49,410 nucleotides of DNA from Kingella sp. (in: b-proteobacteria) (GCF_030527935.1 NZ_JAUMZV010000016.1:1-49410), one strand, 5' to 3'. Shown: positions 7,837-15,605, counted from the first letter of the stretch. Made by a program: numbers and translations. Notes: a model not told the origin generated them from the letters alone.

Positions 7837-8032
7837 CGCTAATCCTATATAGCGGAATAGTGCGTTGTGTGTGAACGTGTTTGCACGCCGTGAAATAGGG
7901 CTAAACGGTGCGCGGCAAAGCAACACACCTTTACTCATACCGTTTTTATTTTGGCTTATGGCAAGCAATGGAGCGGCAAAAACGCATTTTCAGGCTGCCT
8001 TGATGCGAATATCAATAGGCAGCCTGAAAACC

Positions 8033-9721
8033 CTATTTCGCCTGCCAAGTATCTTTCAACGTAACCGTGCGGTTAAACACAGGCTTGCCTTGCTGATGGT
8101 CAAAGCGGTCGGTAACAAAATAGCCCAAGCGTTCAAACTGCCAGCGGCTTTCGGGTGGCAAATCGGCGGCAATGCTTTCGGCGTAGGCGGTGATTTCTTG
8201 CACCGAGTTGGGGTTGAGAAAATCGGTAAGCGGCAAATACTCGCCGTCTTCGCCGCGCACCGCATCGGGGCGTTCCACCGTAAACAAGCGGTCATACAGG
8301 CGTACGTTGATTTGCGCCGCGTGCTGGGCGGACACCCAATGAATCACGCCTTTCACCTTGCGCCCTTCGGGGTTTTTGCCCAGCGTGTCGTGGTCAAGGC
8401 TGCATTTCAGTTCCACAATCTCGCCGCGCTCGTTTTTCACCACTTCATCGCAGCGCATCACATAGCTGTGGCGCAGCCGCACTTCGCCACCCAGCGTCAA
8501 ACGCTTCCAGCCTTTGGGCGGCACTTCGGCAAAATCGTCTTGCTCAATGTAAATCGTTGCGCTAATCGGCACATCGCGCTCGCCAAATTCGGGGTTATTC
8601 GGGTGGAACGCGGCGGTGCGGCTTTGGGTAACGCCGTCTTGATAATTGGTCAGCGTAACTTTCAGCGGGTTTAGCACTGCCATCAGGCGCGGCGCGGTGT
8701 TTTCCAATTCTTCGCGGATTGCGCCCTCCAACACGCTCATGTCCACCACATTTTCCGATTTGGAAATGCCCGCGCGTTTGGCAAACAGGCGCAAGCCCTC
8801 GGGCGTGTAGCCACGGCGGCGCATACCCGAAATGGTGGGCATACGCGGGTCGTTCCAGCCGCTCACATAGCCATCGGTAACCAGTTGATTCAGTTTGCGT
8901 TTTGATGTGATGGAATACAGCAATTCCAAGCGCGAGAACTCGTATTGATGCGGGCGCGTGGCGTGCGGCGCGGGAATGTTGTCCAACACCCAATCATACA
9001 GCGGGCGGTGCGCCTCAAATTCCAGCGTGCACAGCGAGTGGGTGATACCTTCGATGGCATCGGAAATGCAGTGGGTGTAGTCGTACATCGGGTAGATGCA
9101 CCATTTGTCGCCTGTGTTGTGGTGGTGGGCGCGGCGAATGCGGTAGATGACGGGGTCGCGCATGTTTACGTTGCCCGATGCCATGTCAATTTTCAGGCGC
9201 AGGGTTTTGCTGCCGTCTGGGAACGCGCCGTCGCGCATTTTATAAAACAAATCAAGGTTTTCTTCCACGCTGCGCTCGCGGTAGGGGCTGTTTTTGCCCG
9301 CTTCGGTAAGCGTGCCGCGATATTCGCGCATTTGCTCAGGCGTTAAATCGTCCACATAGGCTTTGCCGTCTTTGATTAAACCCACGGCGTAGTCAAACAG
9401 TTGGTCAAAATAGTTGGACGCGAAACGCGGTTCGCCCGCCCAATGAAAGCCCAGCCATTCAACGTCTTCTTTGATGGAATTGACGTATTCGTCGCTTTCT
9501 TTTTCGGGGTTGGTGTCGTCAAAGCGCAGGTTGCATTGCCCGTCATAGATATACGCCAGCCCGAAATTCAGGCAGATGGATTTGGCGTGCCCGATGTGCA
9601 GATAGCCGTTGGGCTCGGGCGGAAAGCGGGTTTGAATGGCGGTGTGTTTGCCTGTTTTCAGGTCGTCTTCAATTAGCGTGCGGATAAAGTGGTTATCGGC
9701 GAATTGGTCTTTGGTTAGCAT
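8033..9721 (-). CDS. glnS: Glutaminyl-tRNA synthetase
   Basis: GlnRS charges tRNA(Gln) with glutamine. The 562-residue product has the class I HIGH motif in PPEPNGYLHIGHAKSICLNF, the LRFDDTNP motif, the KMSKS-equivalent ITSKRKL (the family often has MSKRKL), VSGWNDPRMPT, and the two C-terminal beta-barrel domains of anticodon recognition. The start at 9721 follows AAGAGA at a normal distance and matches the family N-terminus. Length is normal. The gene stands alone, with the MITE-bearing gap downstream and the divergent potF upstream. A glutaminyl synthetase in this lineage is usual for gamma/beta-proteobacteria. Confidence 0.97.
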   Translation of the reverse strand: MLTKDQFADNHFIRTLIEDDLKTGKHTAIQTRFPPEPNGYLHIGHAKSICLNFGLAYIYDGQCNLRFDDTNPEKESDEYVNSIKEDVEWLGFHWAGEPRFASNYFDQLFDYAVGLIKDGKAYVDDLTPEQMREYRGTLTEAGKNSPYRERSVEENLDLFYKMRDGAFPDGSKTLRLKIDMASGNVNMRDPVIYRIRRAHHHNTGDKWCIYPMYDYTHCISDAIEGITHSLCTLEFEAHRPLYDWVLDNIPAPHATRPHQYEFSRLELLYSITSKRKLNQLVTDGYVSGWNDPRMPTISGMRRRGYTPEGLRLFAKRAGISKSENVVDMSVLEGAIREELENTAPRLMAVLNPLKVTLTNYQDGVTQSRTAAFHPNNPEFGERDVPISATIYIEQDDFAEVPPKGWKRLTLGGEVRLRHSYVMRCDEVVKNERGEIVELKCSLDHDTLGKNPEGRKVKGVIHWVSAQHAAQINVRLYDRLFTVERPDAVRGEDGEYLPLTDFLNPNSVQEITAYAESIAADLPPESRWQFERLGYFVTDRFDHQQGKPVFNRTVTLKDTWQAK

Positions 9722-9835
9722 GGTTTATCTCTTGGGAAATGGTTTTCAGGCTGCCTTTTGCGACTGGGGCAGCCTGAAAATGGTAATAAAAATAGCAAAT
9801 AGAATGGGGGCGAATTGTACCCGAAAGCGGTTGCT

Positions 9836-9980
9836 TTGTGGGCTTGGTTCGCTGCTCTAAAATAATTACCGTTTGCGCGAAAAACCGCTTGCGTTGCTCC
9901 TTATTTTTTCGTTTAATCGCACCTGCTTTTTCAAGCCTTTTATTGACCCTAGGCGTGATGGAAATCACGCCCTTTTTATT
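9836..9980 (+). promoter_or_regulatory. Putative promoter and attenuator-like leader of potF
   Basis: TTGTGG (9836-9841) and TAAAAT (9858-9863) with a 16-base spacer form a plausible promoter. The leader then runs about 115 bases and ends in a terminator hairpin that stops eleven bases before the coding region. CGAAAAA near 9879 and TTTTTTCG near 9904 could pair in an alternative fold. glnS is divergent and cannot be the source of this terminator. Confidence 0.4.
9952..9980 (+). terminator. Terminator hairpin just upstream of the potF start
   Basis: GGCGTGAT (9952-9959), loop GGAA, ATCACGCC (9964-9971), then CTTTTTATTT: a perfect 8-bp stem with a U-rich tail, ending immediately before the coding start at 9991. 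Confidence 0.75.
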
Positions 9981-9990
9981 TGGAATCACC

Positions 9991-11139
9991 ATGAACAAAA
10001 CCCTGCTTATCAGCACACTCGCCGCCCTATTTTTGGGTGCGTGTAGCGGTTCGGATAACCAAGACCAATCGGCTGCTGTCTCATCCGAATCCGCGCAAAA
10101 AAACAACGCTGCCGCCAGCCAACTGAACTTGTATATTTGGTCAGACTACACCGACCCCGACACCATCGCCCAATTTGAAAAAAACAATTCAGTTGCCGTA
10201 ACCCAAGCGTTTTATGACAGCAACGAAGCATTAGAAGCCAAAGTTTTAACAGGCAAATCAGGCTTTGACCTTGTGGTGCCATCCATCGCCAACGTGGCGC
10301 GACAAATCAAAGCAGGCGCATACCAAGAAATAGACAAAAGCCAAATCCCCAACTACAACAACATAGACCCCGAGCTACTCAAACTCATGGCGCTAGTGGA
10401 CGCAGGCAATAAATACGCCGTGCCCTATTTTTGGGGCATCAACACCCTAGCCATCAACAAAAAACTCGTCGCCAAAGCCCTAGGCACAGACCAACTGCCC
10501 GCCAACGAATGGGATTTGGTCTTCAACCCCGAATACACCAAAAAGCTCAAACATTGCGGCATCAGCTTTTTTGACAGCCCCACCGAACAATTCCCCCTTG
10601 TGCTCAAATACATCGGCAAAGACCCCAACAGCAACGACAAAGCCGACCTAGAAGCCGCCACCGCCGCCATGCGCAAAGTGCGGGGCGACGTGCGATTATT
10701 CAGCTCATCCAGCTACATCAACAACCTAGCACAAGGCAATTTATGCGTTGCCATTGGCTACGGCGGCGATTTAAACATCGCCAAACGCCGCGCCGCCGAA
10801 ATCGGCAACAACGACATTCAAGTGCTCACCCCCAAAACAGGCGTAGGCATTTGGGTGGATTCGTTTATGATTCCCAAAGATGCCAAAAACATCGCCAACG
10901 CGCATAAATACATCAACTACACGCTGGAAGCCAAAGTCGCCGCCCAAAACGGCAATTTTGTAACCTACGCCCCTGCCAGCCAAGGCGCGCGCGACCTGAT
11001 GGACAAAACGCTCGCCGACAACCCATCCATTTTCCCCAGCGCAGAAACCCGAGCCAACAGCTTTATTGTGCTGCCCAAAACCCCCGAAACCATCAAACTG
11101 CAAACCCATCTTTGGCTCAACCTAAAAACCAAACGCTAA
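9991..11139 (+). CDS. potF: PotF/PotD-like polyamine-binding lipoprotein of an ABC transporter
   Basis: This periplasmic solute-binding protein captures putrescine or spermidine for an ABC importer. The 382-residue product has a lipoprotein signal (MNKTLLISTLAALFLGAC, lipobox LGAC, Cys18), a Ser/Ala/Gln linker and the family signatures LNLYIWSDYTDPDT, FYDSNEALEAKVLTG, FDLVVPS, VPYFWGINTLAIN, AIGYGGD and GVGIWVDSFMIP. E. coli PotF is about 370 residues. The start at 9991 is set by the lipobox; the open frame begins further upstream. No permease or ATPase genes adjoin it, so it is an orphan binding protein here or serves a transporter elsewhere. Putrescine versus spermidine cannot be decided by eye. 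Confidence 0.85.
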   Translation: MNKTLLISTLAALFLGACSGSDNQDQSAAVSSESAQKNNAAASQLNLYIWSDYTDPDTIAQFEKNNSVAVTQAFYDSNEALEAKVLTGKSGFDLVVPSIANVARQIKAGAYQEIDKSQIPNYNNIDPELLKLMALVDAGNKYAVPYFWGINTLAINKKLVAKALGTDQLPANEWDLVFNPEYTKKLKHCGISFFDSPTEQFPLVLKYIGKDPNSNDKADLEAATAAMRKVRGDVRLFSSSSYINNLAQGNLCVAIGYGGDLNIAKRRAAEIGNNDIQVLTPKTGVGIWVDSFMIPKDAKNIANAHKYINYTLEAKVAAQNGNFVTYAPASQGARDLMDKTLADNPSIFPSAETRANSFIVLPKTPETIKLQTHLWLNLKTKR

Positions 11140-11290
11140 ACCGCCCAGCAGGCGTCTTGCGCATAGATGCCTGTTTTGTGTATTGATTAGGCAGCCTGAA
11201 AACAAAATCCAAGCGATTTAATGATATAGTTACCCGCATCATCCGTAACAAAACCCATTTTCAGGCTGCCCTATTCCACCCAACACCACC

Positions 11291-11779
11291 ATGAACCCAC
11301 TCATCGCCCACCTGCGCCCCGCCAAACACGAAGACTGCAACGCCATCTACGAGCTGCACCGCCTATCCGTGCGCCACACCTGCATCAAAAGCTACAACCA
11401 AGAAATCCTAGACGCATGGCTCAGCCAGCTCAACCCCAATGGATACGCCGCCGCGCTGGATAACCCCCACAAAACCATGTGGGTAATTGAATACAAAAAC
11501 CGCCTTAGCGGTTTCTTTTTGCTGGACACCCAAGAAGCCCTGCTAGACGCGCTCTATGTCCACCCCTTCTTGCAAAACAACGGCTTAGGCACAGCCATGC
11601 TCCAACGCGCCGAAAAACTCAGCATCGCCGCCAATTTAAGCGTGCTCAAACTCTACGCTTCCATGAACTCCGTCAATTTCTACGCGCTCAACGGCTACGA
11701 AGCCCTTGGCGAAGCCATTATGCCGTTCAACCAAAGCGTCGCCACCCGCTGTATGCTGATGCGAAAATTTCTACAATAA
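11291..11779 (+). CDS. GNAT-family N-acetyltransferase
   Basis: A 162-residue member of the GCN5-related acetyltransferases, which move an acetyl group from acetyl-CoA to an amine. The acetyl-CoA-binding motif is LDALYVHPFLQNNGLGTAML (Q-x-x-G-x-G/A form), preceded by strands with SGFFLLD and followed by SVLKLYASMNSVNFYALNGY, the usual motif B region with its conserved Tyr. The substrate cannot be predicted. It is monocistronic, following potF after about 150 bases that include two DUS, and precedes the tRNA gene on the same strand. Confidence 0.85.
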   Translation: MNPLIAHLRPAKHEDCNAIYELHRLSVRHTCIKSYNQEILDAWLSQLNPNGYAAALDNPHKTMWVIEYKNRLSGFFLLDTQEALLDALYVHPFLQNNGLGTAMLQRAEKLSIAANLSVLKLYASMNSVNFYALNGYEALGEAIMPFNQSVATRCMLMRKFLQ

Positions 11780-11814
11780 AAACAAACCAATCCCCCAAAC
11801 CATCTTTACCAAGA

Positions 11815-11843
11815 TTGACAAAACACCACCGCATCTATATCAT
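11815..11843 (+). promoter_or_regulatory. Promoter of tRNA-Ser
   Basis: A perfect -35 TTGACA (11815-11820) and TATCAT (11838-11843) are separated by 17 bases, placing the start about 11850, ten bases before the mature tRNA. Confidence 0.7.
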
Positions 11844-11860
11844 CGCCATCTTTCCTTTTC

Positions 11861-11954
11861 GGAGTAATGGCTGAGAGGCTGAAGGCACACCCCTGCTAAG
11901 GGTGCATGTGGGCTTAAACCTGCATCGAGGGTTCGAATCCCTCTTACTCCGCCA
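11861..11954 (+). tRNA. tRNA-Ser(GCU)
   Basis: A type II tRNA of 94 bases with encoded CCA. GGAGTAA (11861-11867) pairs with TTACTCC (11944-11950); discriminator G, then CCA at 11952-11954. The anticodon stem CACCC/GGGTG encloses CTGCTAA, giving anticodon GCU for AGC/AGU serine codons. The long variable arm (GCATGTGGGCTTAAACCTGC region) and the T arm GAGGG-TTCGAAT-CCCTC are clear. Confidence 0.97.
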
Positions 11955-11959
11955 CTTAT

Positions 11960-11996
11960 AAAACGACGCTTGTTGATTCAGCGTCGTTTTTGTTTT
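11960..11996 (+). terminator. Terminator of tRNA-Ser
   Basis: AAAACGACGC (11960-11969) pairs with GCGTCGTTTT (11981-11990), followed by TGTTTT: a perfect 10-bp stem with U tail six bases after the tRNA. Confidence 0.9.
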
Positions 11997-12014
11997 GCCT
12001 GCTGCAAATATATT

Positions 12015-12048
12015 TTCAGGCTGCCTTATCAAAGCAAGGCAGCCTGAA
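12015..12048. terminator. DUS inverted pair downstream of the SIMPL gene
   Basis: TTCAGGCTGCCT (12015-12026) and AGGCAGCCTGAA (12037-12048) form a stem between the tRNA terminator and the end of the leftward SIMPL gene. Confidence 0.55.
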
Positions 12049-12066
12049 AATAGTGGATACTGGTTC

Positions 12067-12771
12067 TTACTGCATCTGCACCGAACCATGCGCCGTTTGT
12101 CGCACCGTCCGCACGCCCGCATTCATATCCATTGGCACAGCCTCCATCGCTTTGGCACTACGCGCAAAACTTGCCGCCATCGGCATCACCTCCGCGCCAT
12201 TGTCCCCGTTTTCAAACGACTGATTCAATTCCACGCGCACAATTTTGTAGCCCGAAAAACCCAGCGTTTTGCTCACATTCAACGCCTGCGCACGAAACGA
12301 ACGCAACGCCTGCTCGCTTGCCTCGTCCACCGCCGCTGCATATTTTTTCGGCGACACGCTAAACGACACATCGCCCAACATCGCATCCTGCTGACTATCC
12401 GCCACCAGCTTGCTCAACGCCGCAAAATCAGTGCTTTTTACAAAAATCTCCGCCGAATCCGTCCAGCCCTTAATCCCCGTGCGCTTCGCATCGTATTCGG
12501 GATAAACGCTGCGGCTGCCTGATTCCACTTCAAACGCCCGATTGCCCTTTGCCCGCGCCAATACCGCATTCACCCGCTTGGTAACCTTATTGCTCACCGT
12601 CTCGCGCGCAGCCCCCGATTCCACCACCCGCAGCGTAACCGACATCGTATCGTTGGGCACGCGCACGCTCGCACTTTCCGAAAACGCCACCACGTTGTAA
12701 TGCAAATCCTCCGCCATCGCAGGTGCAGCCCAAGCCAAAATTACCAACAAGACACATCGTTTAAACATCAT
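12067..12771 (-). CDS. SIMPL (DUF541) domain periplasmic protein
   Basis: The 234-residue product has a Sec signal peptide (MMFKRCVLLVILAWAAPAMA, cleavage before EDLHY) and a SIMPL domain: FSESASVRVPNDTMSVTLRV, Lys/Arg-rich helix, a TDSAEIFVKS strand, LGDVSFSVSP and a C-terminal GFSGYKIVRVEL. E. coli YggE is a member linked to oxidative stress; the biochemical role is not settled. The start at 12771 has GGAG five bases upstream; translation from the next ATG (12768) is equally possible. The stop TAA lies against a sequence resembling the IS terminal repeat (12049-12066). It is a single gene, converging with the tRNA. Confidence 0.85.
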   Translation of the reverse strand: MMFKRCVLLVILAWAAPAMAEDLHYNVVAFSESASVRVPNDTMSVTLRVVESGAARETVSNKVTKRVNAVLARAKGNRAFEVESGSRSVYPEYDAKRTGIKGWTDSAEIFVKSTDFAALSKLVADSQQDAMLGDVSFSVSPKKYAAAVDEASEQALRSFRAQALNVSKTLGFSGYKIVRVELNQSFENGDNGAEVMPMAASFARSAKAMEAVPMDMNAGVRTVRQTAHGSVQMQ

Positions 12772-12887
12772 AAATGCTCCGAAAAAACACAAAAAAGCCG
12801 TTTAGGCAGCCTGAAAACACATAAGTCGCAAAAAAACACATTATACAAGGCAAAACCATCAAAAACCAAACCGCCATGCAGAAAACA

Positions 12888-12896
12888 TGATATTAT
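12888..12896 (+). promoter_or_regulatory. Extended -10 box of dksA
   Basis: TGATATTAT at 12888-12896 is a TG-extended -10 about 46 bases before the dksA start; no -35 consensus is visible. Confidence 0.45.
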
Positions 12897-12941
12897 CCGC
12901 CGCTTCAAAATTCACCGCTTTACGAATATAAGGTTAAAAAT

Positions 12942-13361
12942 ATGGCAAAGCTCACCGAAAAAGACATCATCGCATGGGACGGCCCAGAAGATGATTACAT
13001 GAACGCGCAGCATCTAGAATTTTTCCGCAATCTGCTCACCAAGCAACAAGACGAAATCATCAACAAAGCCGATGCCACCACCGACCGTATGCAACACGAC
13101 ACCGCATCCGCTGCCGACCCTGCCGACCGCGCCAGCCAAGAAGAAGAATACGCACTGGAACTGCGCGCCCGCGACCGCGAACGCAAACTGCTTGCCAAAA
13201 TCCAAGCTGCCATCCGCGCCATTGACGAAGGCGAATACGGCTTCTGCCACGACACAGGCGAACCCATCGGCTTAAAACGCCTGCTCGCCCGCCCCACCGC
13301 CACGCTATCCGTAGAAGCGCAAGAACGCCGCGAACGCTTGAAAAAACAATTTGCCGATTAA
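12942..13361 (+). CDS. dksA: RNA polymerase-binding transcription factor DksA
   Basis: DksA inserts a coiled coil into the RNA polymerase secondary channel and, with ppGpp, resets rRNA and amino-acid promoters. The 139-residue product carries the coiled-coil tip motif D59-P-A-D62-R-A64 and the C-terminal globular region YGFCHDTGEPIGLKRLLARP. Of the four zinc-finger positions only C102 is Cys; the others are T105, S123 and A126. That is like the zinc-independent DksA2-type proteins, so zinc is probably not bound. AAGG lies before the ATG. A good terminator follows directly. Length and the rest of the sequence are normal for the family, so I expect function to be retained. Confidence 0.95.
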   Translation: MAKLTEKDIIAWDGPEDDYMNAQHLEFFRNLLTKQQDEIINKADATTDRMQHDTASAADPADRASQEEEYALELRARDRERKLLAKIQAAIRAIDEGEYGFCHDTGEPIGLKRLLARPTATLSVEAQERRERLKKQFAD

Positions 13362-13368
13362 ATCCCTG

Positions 13369-13394
13369 CCCGATAACACGCTTATCGGGTTTTG
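13369..13394 (+). terminator. Terminator of dksA
   Basis: CCCGATAA (13369-13376), loop CACGC, TTATCGGG (13382-13389), then TTTTG: a perfect 8-bp stem eight bases after the dksA stop. Confidence 0.88.
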
Positions 13395-13428
13395 TGTTTC
13401 AGGCTGCCCAAGCCTATTTAGGCAGCCT

Positions 13429-13627
13429 GAAACCATTGCAAAACCCAAAACACAACAAGAAATAGTCAATTCTCCGTCATTCCCGCGCAGGCAGGAATCT
13501 TGGTTAAATTTGCGCAATAAATTGTTTTTAAGGAAATTTTTGAATATTAAACAAGATTCCCGCCTGCGCGGGAATGACGGCATTTCTTGTGTTTCAGGCT
13601 GCTGTTAGGGATTTTGCAAAGGTTTCA
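13429..13627. repeat. dRS3-like hairpin element, copy B (gap 13362-13742)
   Basis: The same plan as copy A: left arm GAAACCATTGCAAAAC, dRS3-like 20-mers at 13479-13498 (one mismatch) and 13556-13575 (perfect), and right arm ATTTTGCAAAGGTTTC. The gap between dksA and hpnC also contains the dksA terminator and a DUS inverted pair at 13681-13719. Confidence 0.8.
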
Positions 13628-13742
13628 AACTCTTTTAAATACGCCATTTAACAACAAGCCGTTGCTGTCTCATTTTAGATTTCAGGCTGCCTTTGTACGT
13701 TTTGCAAAGGCAGCCTGAAAACCCCCAACACGAAACCCAACC

Positions 13743-14561
13743 ATGACCATACCCAACCACTACGAAAACTTCCCCGTCGGCTCCATCCTGCTGCCGAGCC
13801 GCCTGCGCCGCCCCATCCACGCCGTTTACGCCTTTGCCCGCACCGTCGATGACATCGCCGATGAAGGCACCGCCCCCCCTGCCGAACGCCAAGCCCAACT
13901 TGCCGCGCTCAAAGCCGAGCTAGACCGCATCGCCGACAACCAAGCCGCGCAAACCCCGCTGATGCATCGGCTGCACCGCGAAGCCATCGCCCCATTCGCC
14001 CTGCCGCTCAAACCCTTCTACGACCTGCTCTCCGCCTTTCAGCAAGACACCGAAAAAACGCGCTATCAAAACTTCGCCGAGCTGATTGACTACGCCCGCC
14101 GTTCCGCCAACCCCATCGGGCGCATCATGCTCCATCTCAACGGCACAACCGACCCCTATCACATCGCCCAAAGCGACGGCATTTGCACCGCTTTGCAACT
14201 CATCAACTTTTGGCAAGACATCGCCCTAGATTGGCAAAAAAACCGCGTTTACCTGCCGCAAGACGACCTAGCCAAATTCCAAGTGCGCGAAGAAGACATC
14301 GCACAAGGCAAAATCACCCCGCCATTGCGCCAACTCATCGCCCACCAATGCGACAAAACGCAAAAAATCCTGCACGCAGGCGCCCCGCTGGGCAAAGCAC
14401 TCACAGGGCGCATCGGCTTTGAAATCCGCATGATTATTCTTGGCGGCAATCGCATTTTGGAAAAAATCGCTGCCAATCAATACGATGTATTCCAACATCG
14501 TCCCACGCTGGATTGGAAAGACTGGCTGCATATCGTGAAACGCGCGTGGCAGAAGAAATAG
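13743..14561 (+). CDS. hpnC: HpnC-like squalene/phytoene synthase family protein
   Basis: The 272-residue product is an all-alpha prenyl synthase of the squalene/phytoene synthase family, closest by eye to HpnC. In the HpnCDE route HpnC converts hydroxysqualene diphosphate to hydroxysqualene. The start HYENFPVGSILLPSRLRRP, the first Asp motif DDIADE (residues 36-41) and the second, LINFWQDIALD (about 157-167), fit HpnC. RVYLPQDDL is also conserved. No hpnD, hpnE or cyclase is nearby, so hopanoid synthesis cannot be inferred; a lone family member of other function is possible. A DUS pair lies just upstream and a DUS just after the stop. Confidence 0.8.
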   Translation: MTIPNHYENFPVGSILLPSRLRRPIHAVYAFARTVDDIADEGTAPPAERQAQLAALKAELDRIADNQAAQTPLMHRLHREAIAPFALPLKPFYDLLSAFQQDTEKTRYQNFAELIDYARRSANPIGRIMLHLNGTTDPYHIAQSDGICTALQLINFWQDIALDWQKNRVYLPQDDLAKFQVREEDIAQGKITPPLRQLIAHQCDKTQKILHAGAPLGKALTGRIGFEIRMIILGGNRILEKIAANQYDVFQHRPTLDWKDWLHIVKRAWQKK

Positions 14562-14569
14562 GCAGCCTG

Positions 14570-14692
14570 AAACCTAAAATGAAGCGGCGACGGCTCGTCG
14601 CCAAATGGTTATTCAACATGATTTTGTTGGTTAGCAAGATGTCGTCGAGCCGCTGACACTCCATCAGTTGCAGGTTTTGCAAAAATTTCAGT
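14570..14692. repeat. Intergenic cassette with 'GGAGC...GGCTCGTCGCC' core, copy 1
   Basis: After hpnC, GAAACCTAAAATGAAGCGGC begins a diverged copy of the cassette seen at 22914-23057 and 28934-29070. It has the GGCGACGGCTCGTCGCC palindrome and GAGCCGCTGACACTCCAT, and ends in GTTTTGCAAAAATTTCAG. Confidence 0.65.
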
Positions 14693-14861
14693 TTGAACTT
14701 TGCCTATTTTCAGGCTGCCTATGTTGGATAAATACACAAAACAAACATCCACGAATGTTGATATACGCCTACACAACACCAACCGCCACAACAAAAAGCA
14801 TAAAATGCTGTATATCAAAAAAAATTAAGCAGAATTCAGCACAATTTGCGCCATTATTGAT

Positions 14862-14890
14862 TTGACAGCCGTGAAATAAAAATACATAAT
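14862..14890 (+). promoter_or_regulatory. Strong promoter of the candidate sRNA
   Basis: Perfect TTGACA (14862-14867), 17-base spacer, CATAAT (14885-14890). No coding start follows before the terminator at 14956. Confidence 0.8.
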
Positions 14891-14896
14891 ACGCCC

Positions 14897-14984
14897 CATT
14901 CAGTCGCACATTGCGGTTGGATATTTCTCCTCTATTTTCTCCTTTGTAGATTTCGCGCTCGTTGCAAAACGAGCGTATTTTTTT
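14897..14984 (+). ncRNA. Candidate trans-acting sRNA with anti-Shine-Dalgarno motifs
   Basis: About 88 bases lie between a strong promoter and a perfect intrinsic terminator, with no convincing coding frame. The body carries two copies of a pyrimidine motif complementary to ribosome-binding sites (TTTCTCCTCT about 14935 and TTTCTCCTTT about 14948-14947 region), ahead of the terminator stem. That layout resembles the neisserial 'sibling' sRNAs (NmsR/RcoF, NgncR_162/163), which repress metabolic genes through CUCCU loops. Only one copy is seen here, while the described siblings are tandem. The family link is from memory and rests on motif and layout. The rest of the gap 14562-15101 holds repeats and a DUS pair. 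Confidence 0.75.
14956..14984 (+). terminator. Rho-independent terminator of the candidate sRNA
   Basis: CGCTCGTT (14956-14963), loop GCAA, AACGAGCG (14968-14975), then TATTTTTTT: a perfect 8-bp stem with a strong U tail. Confidence 0.92.
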
Positions 14985-15101
14985 GCCTACATCAAGCCAA
15001 CAAGGCAGCCTGAAAACAGTTTACACGCTTTCGCGCAACAAAACCGTTTTCAGGCTGCCTTGGGTTTGGGTCGCAAGTTTAGATTGCCACACCCTGCCTC
15101 A

Positions 15102-15422
15102 TCAATACCTTGCCATATCAGGCGCAATCTGCTGCGCCCATGCTTCTATGCCGCCCGCCAAGTTATACAGCTCCTCAAAGCCCGCGTGTTGCAAAAAACG
15201 GGCAACGTTCAGGCTGCGCAAGCCGTGGTGGCAATACACAATAATCGCCACGCCATCGGACAATTCGTTCTGGCGCAGGGGAATCAGGTTCATCGGGATG
15301 TGCGTGCTACCTGCGATTTGGCAGATTTGCGTTTCGTGTTCTTCGCGCACATCCAGCAACAGCGTGTCGGGGCGTTGTTGCAAAAGGGTTTGGGCTTGTT
15401 GCGGGGTGAGTTGGGTAATCAT
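15102..15422 (-). CDS. Rhodanese-domain sulfurtransferase
   Basis: A 106-residue single-domain rhodanese, which transfers a sulfane sulfur from a donor to an acceptor through a cysteine persulfide. The active-site loop is YCHHGLRS with C64; LLLDVREEHE is the conserved CH2A motif and NLAGGIEAWA the C-terminal signature. Size fits GlpE-like proteins. The start at 15422 (MITQLTPQQ) matches the family. The DUS TTCAGGCTGCCT directly abuts this ATG, as in gluQ, and no other ribosome site is visible. No partner gene identifies the acceptor. Confidence 0.85.
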   Translation of the reverse strand: MITQLTPQQAQTLLQQRPDTLLLDVREEHETQICQIAGSTHIPMNLIPLRQNELSDGVAIIVYCHHGLRSLNVARFLQHAGFEELYNLAGGIEAWAQQIAPDMARY

Positions 15423-15565
15423 AGGCAGCCTGAAAACGTAAAAGGGGGCGAGTGTAACGCAAAAGAAGCGTAAAATCTGCATCTTTTGAAAGGCAACGGC
15501 GGCAAGGGGCGCGGGCTGATGCCGCAGCATCTTTTGCGCGAACCCTATTGCGCCGTAAACACGTT

Positions 15566-15605
15566 TTCAGGCTGCCTAATTCATGCAAGGCGCAGGCAGC
15601 CTGAA
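15566..15605. terminator. DUS inverted pair upstream of yhbP remnant
   Basis: TTCAGGCTGCCT (15566-15577) and AGGCAGCCTGAA (15594-15605) flank a 16-base loop. No gene ends immediately before it, so termination is only one possibility. Confidence 0.4.

Noticed and set aside
7865..8674. Plus-strand frame overlapping the end of glnS
   Set aside because: It is mostly antisense to glnS and starts inside repeats; no domain is visible.
11141..11185. Possible terminator after potF (CAGGC...GCCTG then TTTTG)
   Set aside because: Only five base pairs around a loop of about 16 bases; too weak to list.
14758..14818. TTGATATAC...GTATATCAA inverted repeat upstream of the sRNA
   Set aside because: Arms of nine bases are 43 bases apart, with an A run rather than a T run after the right arm. 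It may be chance, and it cannot be a plus-strand terminator.
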